Shown one piece after another: positions 58,803-64,000 of a stretch of DNA of 64,000 bases; the first letter of the stretch is position 1; each line of letters opens with the position of its first letter. Source of the DNA: Marinobacterium iners DSM 11526 (lineage in GTDB: Bacteria > Pseudomonadota > Gammaproteobacteria > Pseudomonadales > Balneatricaceae). The stretch covers positions 1 through 64,000 of the forward strand of contig NZ_FNRJ01000006.1 of assembly GCF_900107855.1 (NCBI RefSeq), written 5' to 3'. Below the pieces are notes generated by a model that was given only the letters and a program-made list of their open reading frames with translations, was not told the DNA's origin and did no database searches. Both the position numbers and the translations under genes were made by a program.

Positions 58803-59814
58803 AGTACTCCCGATACCACTGCACAAATCGATTCACCCCCTCGTCAACAGACGTGGCCGGCTTGTAACCAACACTCTGCTGCAACGCACTGCTGTCGGCG
58901 GAGGTATCAGGCACATCACCCGGCTGAAGTGGCAACATTTCCTTGTGCGCTTTCTTGCCGGTGGCCGTTTCGATTGCAGCGATAAAATCACCCAGCTTGA
59001 CCGCATCACTGTTGCCGATGTTGTAAAGCCTGAAGGGTGCCTTGCTGGTGGCCGGATCAGGATGATCGCTGTCCCAGTCCGGGTTTGAACAGGCCGGTTG
59101 ATCACTGGCGCGAATCACACCTTCAACGATGTCATCGATATAGGTGAAATCACGCGAGTGATTGCCGTTATTGAACACCTTGATCGGCTCGCCGGCCAGA
59201 ATACGACTGGTAAACAGATGAGGCGCCATATCGGGGCGCCCCCAGGGGCCATATACCGTAAAAAAGCGCAGCCCCGTGGTGGGCAGGCCAAACAGGTGAC
59301 TGTAACTGTGCGCCATCAACTCATTGGAGCGTTTGGTGGCCGCATAGAACTGTACCGGATGGTTAACGCCGTCATGTTCACTGAAAGGCATGTGGGTATT
59401 GGCACCATAGACACTGCTGGTGCTGGCATAGGTCAGATGCCCGACCTGATGCTGTCGGCACGCCTCCAGTACGTTTACAAAACCGACCAGATTGCTTTCC
59501 ACATAGGCGTGAGGATTTTCAATTGAGTAGCGCACACCCGCCTGAGCGGCCAGGTGAATGACTCGGTCAAACCGGTGTTCGGCAAAACAGGATTCAACCG
59601 CATCACGATCTGCAAGATTGGCGCGGATAAACTGGTAGGTTGAGCCGGTATCTGCTGCCGTCTGCTCCAGACAGCTCAGGCGAGCCTCCTTCAGACCGGT
59701 GTCATAGTAGTCGTTGACGTTGTCAAAACCGACCACCTCATCACCACGCTGGAGCAGCTTCATCACGGTATGGAAACCAATAAATCCGGCATTGCCGGTG
59801 ACCAGTACTTTCAT
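58792..59814 (-). CDS. NAD-dependent sugar epimerase, probably UDP-glucuronate 4-epimerase
   Basis: 340 aa extended [25 protein letters not shown] and YAATKRSNE as the Tyr-Lys pair, [12 protein letters not shown]. The best fit is the CapI/UDP-glucuronate epimerase group, supported by the adjacent ugd which makes UDP-glucuronate. Product would be UDP-galacturonate for envelope polysaccharide or LPS core. Confidence 0.88.
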   Translation of the reverse strand: MKVLVTGNAGFIGFHTVMKLLQRGDEVVGFDNVNDYYDTGLKEARLSCLEQTAADTGSTYQFIRANLADRDAVESCFAEHRFDRVIHLAAQAGVRYSIENPHAYVESNLVGFVNVLEACRQHQVGHLTYASTSSVYGANTHMPFSEHDGVNHPVQFYAATKRSNELMAHSYSHLFGLPTTGLRFFTVYGPWGRPDMAPHLFTSRILAGEPIKVFNNGNHSRDFTYIDDIVEGVIRASDQPACSNPDWDSDHPDPATSKAPFRLYNIGNSDAVKLGDFIAAIETATGKKAHKEMLPLQPGDVPDTSADSSALQQSVGYKPATSVDEGVNRFVQWYREYYAV

Positions 59815-59823
59815 GGTATCGCC

Positions 59824-60993
59824 TCAGGAGTCGCTGCCAAACAGATCTCGTGTGAAAACCTTTGCTTCACAATCCTGAATCTCGTTCGCCAGCCGATTGG
59901 CCAGAATTACATCACTGATCTGTTTGAACTCGTTCAGATCACGAATCACGCGGGAGTTGAAGAAATAGTCTTCATCCAACACAGGCTCATATACCACCAC
60001 TTCAATTCCCTTGGCCTTGATCCGTTTCATCACGCCTTGTATGGCAGAGGCTCGGAAGTTGTCCGAGCCGGATTTCATCACCAAACGATAGACTCCCACC
60101 ACTTTCGGGTTACGCGCAATCACGGAGTTGGCGATAAAGTCCTTGCGGGTGGTATTGGAATCCACGATGGCGCGAATCAGGTTGTTGGGTACCTGATCAT
60201 AGTTGGCCAACAACTGCTTGGTATCCTTGGGCAGACAGTAACCGCCGTAGCCAAAAGAAGGATTGTTATAGTGGTTACCAATACGTGGGTCGAGTCCAAC
60301 ACCTTCAATAATCTGTCGGGTACTCAGGCCATGCGACTGAGCGTAGCTGTCAAGCTCGTTGAAATAGGCAACACGCATCGCCAGATAGGTATTGGCAAAA
60401 AGTTTGATCGCTTCGGCTTCAGTGGAGTCAGTGAACAGAACCGACACATCCTGCTTCAGCGCGCCTTGCCTGAGCAGGCTTGCAAAGCGCTCGGCTCTCT
60501 CGGACTGTTCGCCCACGACGATGCGTGAAGGATACAGGTTGTCATACAACGCCTTGCCTTCGCGCAGGAACTCCGGCGAGAAAATCAGGTTGTGTGTGCC
60601 CAGACGCTGTGCCAGCTCACGGGTATAGCCCACCGGCACCGTGGACTTGATCACCATCACCGCCTGTGGGTTTATCGCCAGTACATCCTGCACCACGGCT
60701 TCAACACTGCGGGTGTTGAAGTAGTTGGTCTGTGGGTCGTAATCGGTGGGCGTGGCAATGATGACAAACTCGGCACCGGCATACGCCTCGTGCTTGTCCA
60801 GTGTTGCCCGCAATTGCAGCTTGCCGGAGGCCAGGTACTGGCTGATCTCGACATCCTCGATTGGCGACTCGCCTCGATTAAGCTGATCCACCTTATGACT
60901 CAGGATATCCAGCGCTACTACCTCGTTGTGCTGAGCCAGCAATACCGCATTGGAAAGCCCTACGTAGCCTGTGCCTGCAACTGCTATTTTCAT
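59824..60993 (-). CDS. ugd: UDP-glucose 6-dehydrogenase
   Basis: 389 aa: [13 protein letters not shown] nucleotide motif, [24 protein letters not shown], and the active-site segment [14 protein letters not shown] with the catalytic Cys. Makes UDP-glucuronate. Operon with the epimerase and msbA. Confidence 0.95.
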   Translation of the reverse strand: MKIAVAGTGYVGLSNAVLLAQHNEVVALDILSHKVDQLNRGESPIEDVEISQYLASGKLQLRATLDKHEAYAGAEFVIIATPTDYDPQTNYFNTRSVEAVVQDVLAINPQAVMVIKSTVPVGYTRELAQRLGTHNLIFSPEFLREGKALYDNLYPSRIVVGEQSERAERFASLLRQGALKQDVSVLFTDSTEAEAIKLFANTYLAMRVAYFNELDSYAQSHGLSTRQIIEGVGLDPRIGNHYNNPSFGYGGYCLPKDTKQLLANYDQVPNNLIRAIVDSNTTRKDFIANSVIARNPKVVGVYRLVMKSGSDNFRASAIQGVMKRIKAKGIEVVVYEPVLDEDYFFNSRVIRDLNEFKQISDVILANRLANEIQDCEAKVFTRDLFGSDS

Positions 60994-61141
60994 CTATAAC
61001 CTTTCAGCTATCGGGTCCGAAGATAAGTGGTGCATCATACCATGAGAAAATCGGGCAGGGATGTTACAGCCCGTATCGGTTTGCCGCTTGGGTGTCACCA
61101 CTTTACAATCAGCCCTGTCATGACCTGCTGCAAGAGAGCCC

Positions 61142-62071
61142 GTGAGCCAACACACCGCACCTGACAAGCGCTTTATGAGCCCTCGATTCTGGCCTGCCCG
61201 AATCGGTATCGGTCTCTTATGGCTGCTTAACCGCCTGCCTTGGCGCTGGCAGATCCGTCTCGGCCGCGTATTGGGGCATATGCTTTTTTACATGAGCCCG
61301 CGCCGACGCCATGTGACAGAGGTCAACATCCGCCTGTGCTTTCCTGAGCTGAGCGACGTTGAACAAGCGAAACTGGTCCGCTCGGTGTTTGCCAACAACG
61401 GCATCGGCCTGTTCGAGACAGCCATGGCCTGGTGGACTCCACGGGAAAAGCTGAAGGGTCACTTTACACTCAAGGGGCAAGAGCACCTGGATGCTGCCTT
61501 GGCCAAGGGTAAGGGCGTTATTTTATTGGGCGCACATTTTTCGACCCTCGACCTGGGCGGACTTCTGTTTTCAGACTTTTACCCAGTCGATGCCATGTAT
61601 CGCCGCCACAACAATCCACTACTGGAACGGATCATTACCCGTTGCCGCCAACGCTGTTTCGAGCTGGTGATTGAGCGCTCGGAGATTCGAACCGTCCTGA
61701 AGGCTCTGCGCAACAACCACATTGTCTGGTACGCACCTGATCAGGACTTTGGCAGTCACCAGTCGGTGTATGCACCCTTTTTCGGCGTTCCTGCAGCAAC
61801 CATTACCGCAACCACACGCATGGTAAAGCTGAACAATTCACCGATTTTGATGCTGGCACAGCACCGCCTGCCAGACGACTCGGGCTACGAACTGGAACTG
61901 TTCCCTGCAATCGAGCCATTCCCGACCGGTGATGAAGAGATCGATGCAGCCCGGGTCAATGCCGAAATTGAGCGCGCCATCCGCAAGGACCCAGCGCAGT
62001 ACATGTGGGTGCACCGTCGCTTCAAAACGCACCCACAGGGCAAGAATTACCTGTATCGCAGGCAGCCATAG
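61142..62071 (+). CDS. lpxL: Lipid A acyltransferase (LpxL/HtrB family)
   Basis: 309 aa membrane-anchored late acyltransferase: N-terminal helix, HX4D motif in GAHFSTLDLGG, MYRRHNNPLLE, VWYAPDQDFG and YMWVHRRFKTHPQG. The start is GTG following GAGAG. LpxL rather than LpxM is favoured by the overall motif pattern, but the two are close. Confidence 0.88.
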   Translation: MSQHTAPDKRFMSPRFWPARIGIGLLWLLNRLPWRWQIRLGRVLGHMLFYMSPRRRHVTEVNIRLCFPELSDVEQAKLVRSVFANNGIGLFETAMAWWTPREKLKGHFTLKGQEHLDAALAKGKGVILLGAHFSTLDLGGLLFSDFYPVDAMYRRHNNPLLERIITRCRQRCFELVIERSEIRTVLKALRNNHIVWYAPDQDFGSHQSVYAPFFGVPAATITATTRMVKLNNSPILMLAQHRLPDDSGYELELFPAIEPFPTGDEEIDAARVNAEIERAIRKDPAQYMWVHRRFKTHPQGKNYLYRRQP

Positions 62072-63919
62072 TCAGCTCAGCAGCCACTCCAGCGGATCTA
62101 CGGTTTCAGGCGGCCTGGCCCCCGCCTGTTCAACAAACAGGCGATACCAGATCGCCAGCTGAATCAGCGCAGCAACAGGCTCTACCAGTTTCCTGTCCAG
62201 TTGTGGCAGCTTGGCAAGCAGGCCCTGCAGCTCCTTTCTATCCAGTATCTCGGCCAACAACGGGGACCCCATAAGCGCCTGCTCAAGCCTGACAGGGTCC
62301 AGTGATCTGATCCAGTCGGCAACCGGCACGGAAAAGCCTTTTTTGCGCCCTTGCTCAACCTGAGGAAGGTGTGCCTGAAGCCATTTGCGCGGCAGATATT
62401 TACCGGTTCGCCCACGCTGTCGTAACGACTGCGGCAGCGACAGTCCGAACAACACCAGTCGATGATCCAGAAAAGGCACCCTGCCTTCTACACCCTTGAC
62501 CATCATCATCCGATCCGCCTTTACCAGCAGATCATCCGCCAGCCAGGTCGCGATATCGGTCGCCTGCATGCGTGTCAAACGATCAAGGCCTGCAAACCGT
62601 TTCCAGTTCTGGATAAAGGGCGCTCGCCAATGGCCAAACAGACTTGCCTGCTGTGAAGGCTTGATCAGGTCCAGTGCCTGCGACCGATTAAAACGACCTT
62701 TGGTTCTGAAACCACCACTGCCGGGAACCCTCAGCTGAGCAAGCCAACGCTGAAACACAGGCATGCGATAGCGACCATAACCGGCAAACACTTCATCGCC
62801 TCCTTCGCCGCTCAATACCACTTTGTGGCTCTGCGAGGCCCTGTCTGCCAGTACCAGCGTTGGCAGCGACGCGAAGTCACCCATCAGCTCATCACTGGCC
62901 CAAATCGCATATACCAGTTGGTCAAACAGCCTGATCGGCTCTGATTTAACGTACTCAAGCTCAAGGCTACAGGCCTGGGCCACAGCACCTGCGGCCTCTG
63001 ACTCGTCATGCACGGTTGTGCTGTTAAAGGCCAAACTCCAGGCTTTGGGCAGTTGTTTACCAAAACTGCAACGACTGAGCTCTGTAGCCAATATTGATGA
63101 ATCAACACCTCCGGACAGAAAGAGCCCCACCGGCACATCGGAGCGCAGATGCTTTTGCAGCACATCCTGCAGCAGCTCATCAAAGGTCTCCAGGGCAGCC
63201 TGCTCGTCACCCTTGAATACCGGCTGTTCTTTAAGCGACTGTTCCAGCGACCACCAGATGCCTGTCTCAATATTTCCATCCGGCAAAACCTTGAGGAATC
63301 CACCCGGTGGTACACGGCAAATACCCTTGATCGCCGTTTCATCACCAGACGCAAAGTTGATCTGCAGGAATCGCCCTACCGCTTCCAGATTGGGCTGCAG
63401 TTTGTCCGGCAACACCCTGACCAACGCCTTGATTTCCGAAGCAAAAGCAATGCCGCCGGGCAATTCGCAGTAATAAAGCGGTTTGATACCGAAGCGGTCG
63501 CGTACCAGCAGCAGCTCACCGTTGCTGCGGTTATAAAGCGCAAAGGCAAACATGCCTTCCAGCTGATGCGCAAAGTCTGCGTCGGGGCCTGAGTCTGATG
63601 CAGACAGTGGCAAAATGGTTTCGCAGTCAGAGCCGGTATTGAATCTTTCACCCCGCCCCTGCAGCGACTGCCTCAGCTCCACATGGTTATAGATTTCCCC
63701 ATTGGCGACCAGGACCCGCTGCCGGTCTTGTGAATACAGAGGCTGTTGTCCGTGTTCCAGATCGATAATTGAAAGTCGGGTATGGATGAGGGCGACCCCC
63801 TGCTCGGCAAACACGCCCTGCCCATCGGGTCCGCGATGAGACAGCGCAGCCGCCATCCGAGCAGGAAGTTCAGCATCAATGTCACGCCCTGGGGTGTAGA
63901 TGCCGGCTATTCCGCACAT
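62072..63919 (-). CDS. asnB: Glutamine-dependent asparagine synthetase-like amidotransferase
   Basis: 615 aa: N-terminal glutaminase domain with Cys2 (MCGIAGIYTPG) and ALSHRGPDGQG, then the ATP-pyrophosphatase domain with LSGGVDSS and VVLSGEGGDEVFAGYGRY. It could make asparagine, but such genes inside envelope polysaccharide clusters often amidate sugars such as uronic acids; ugd and the uronate epimerase nearby make that plausible. It converges on lpxL with no gap. Confidence 0.88.
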   Translation of the reverse strand: MCGIAGIYTPGRDIDAELPARMAAALSHRGPDGQGVFAEQGVALIHTRLSIIDLEHGQQPLYSQDRQRVLVANGEIYNHVELRQSLQGRGERFNTGSDCETILPLSASDSGPDADFAHQLEGMFAFALYNRSNGELLLVRDRFGIKPLYYCELPGGIAFASEIKALVRVLPDKLQPNLEAVGRFLQINFASGDETAIKGICRVPPGGFLKVLPDGNIETGIWWSLEQSLKEQPVFKGDEQAALETFDELLQDVLQKHLRSDVPVGLFLSGGVDSSILATELSRCSFGKQLPKAWSLAFNSTTVHDESEAAGAVAQACSLELEYVKSEPIRLFDQLVYAIWASDELMGDFASLPTLVLADRASQSHKVVLSGEGGDEVFAGYGRYRMPVFQRWLAQLRVPGSGGFRTKGRFNRSQALDLIKPSQQASLFGHWRAPFIQNWKRFAGLDRLTRMQATDIATWLADDLLVKADRMMMVKGVEGRVPFLDHRLVLFGLSLPQSLRQRGRTGKYLPRKWLQAHLPQVEQGRKKGFSVPVADWIRSLDPVRLEQALMGSPLLAEILDRKELQGLLAKLPQLDRKLVEPVAALIQLAIWYRLFVEQAGARPPETVDPLEWLLS

Positions 63920-64000
63920 CAGCGAGCTCCCGCCAAGAGCTGCTCATACAAGGCGTGATAGGCCGATACAATGGCCTCTTGGCCAAAACGCTGCTCCAAC
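63919..64000 (-). CDS. Glycosyltransferase, C-terminal end only
   Basis: The last 26 codons visible read LEQRFGQEAIVSAYHALYEQLLAG, a typical end of GT4-type glycosyltransferases. The TGA overlaps the asnB ATG (TGATG). The rest lies beyond the window. Confidence 0.6.
   Translation of the reverse strand, partial: LEQRFGQEAIVSAYHALYEQLLAGAR

Overview
The window reads as chromosome of a gammaproteobacterium, most likely an Oceanospirillales or Pseudomonas-relative marine type. This rests on gene order (gshB-tonB-algH-ruvX-pyrR-pyrB-pyrC', pilT-pilU, yggS-proC-yggT-metX-metW, lptM-lysA-dapF-DUF484-xerC) and on protein resemblance recalled from known families; no search was run. About 85% is ordinary, GC-rich, densely packed core genome. 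The accessory part is roughly 5.5-13.9 kb and is visibly more AT-rich.

Layout. 0.3-5.5 kb: a DUF2798 protein, ahpF, then a formaldehyde detoxification unit (LysR regulator, frmA, fghA); fghA carries an in-frame TGA. 5.5-14.9 kb: remnants of a second copy of the same unit (a decayed peroxiredoxin end, a decayed LysR gene, a truncated fghA, then an intact peroxiredoxin). An aromatic-catabolism island sits where the second frmA would be. The island holds a DmpR/XylR-type sigma-54 activator, a nested mobile-element wreck (IS with inverted ends, hit by a group IIC-like intron), a lipoprotein, a VanA-like Rieske oxygenase, a VanB-like reductase, a catechol 2,3-dioxygenase and an IS5-family transposase remnant. 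Sigma-54 (-24/-12) promoters are visible in front of both catabolic transcription units, and XylR/DmpR-like upstream sites lie at the right distance from the dioxygenase promoter.

14.9-24.4 kb: housekeeping and regulatory genes (YacL, ABC1 kinase, SDR, 3D-domain lipoprotein, 2OG oxygenase, SrkA, YbjN-like, LysR, HD-GYP, EamA). 24.6-30.0 kb: tkt-epd-pgk-fba on the minus strand. 30.3-38.3 kb: metK, a large structured intergenic element, then rsmE-gshB-tonB-algH-ruvX-pyrR-pyrB-pyrC'. 38.4-40.6 kb: pilT-pilU. 40.7-46.9 kb: yggS-proC-yggT-metX-metW-DUF4426-rdgB-hemW. 46.9-51.4 kb: lptM-lysA-dapF-DUF484-xerC-HAD, with cyaY divergent. 52-64 kb: envelope genes. These include waaA, msbA, lpxL, ugd, a sugar epimerase, asnB and a partial glycosyltransferase, plus a GT2/GtrA/YdjC-type deacetylase/GT39 set that looks like a lipid A amino-sugar modification pathway.

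The most interesting reading of the island is a compact inducible module. A phenolic-type sensor with an altered pocket residue would drive a VanAB-like oxygenase and a ring-cleaving dioxygenase. It sits beside glutathione-dependent formaldehyde detoxification, which an O-demethylase would need. The substrate is inference.
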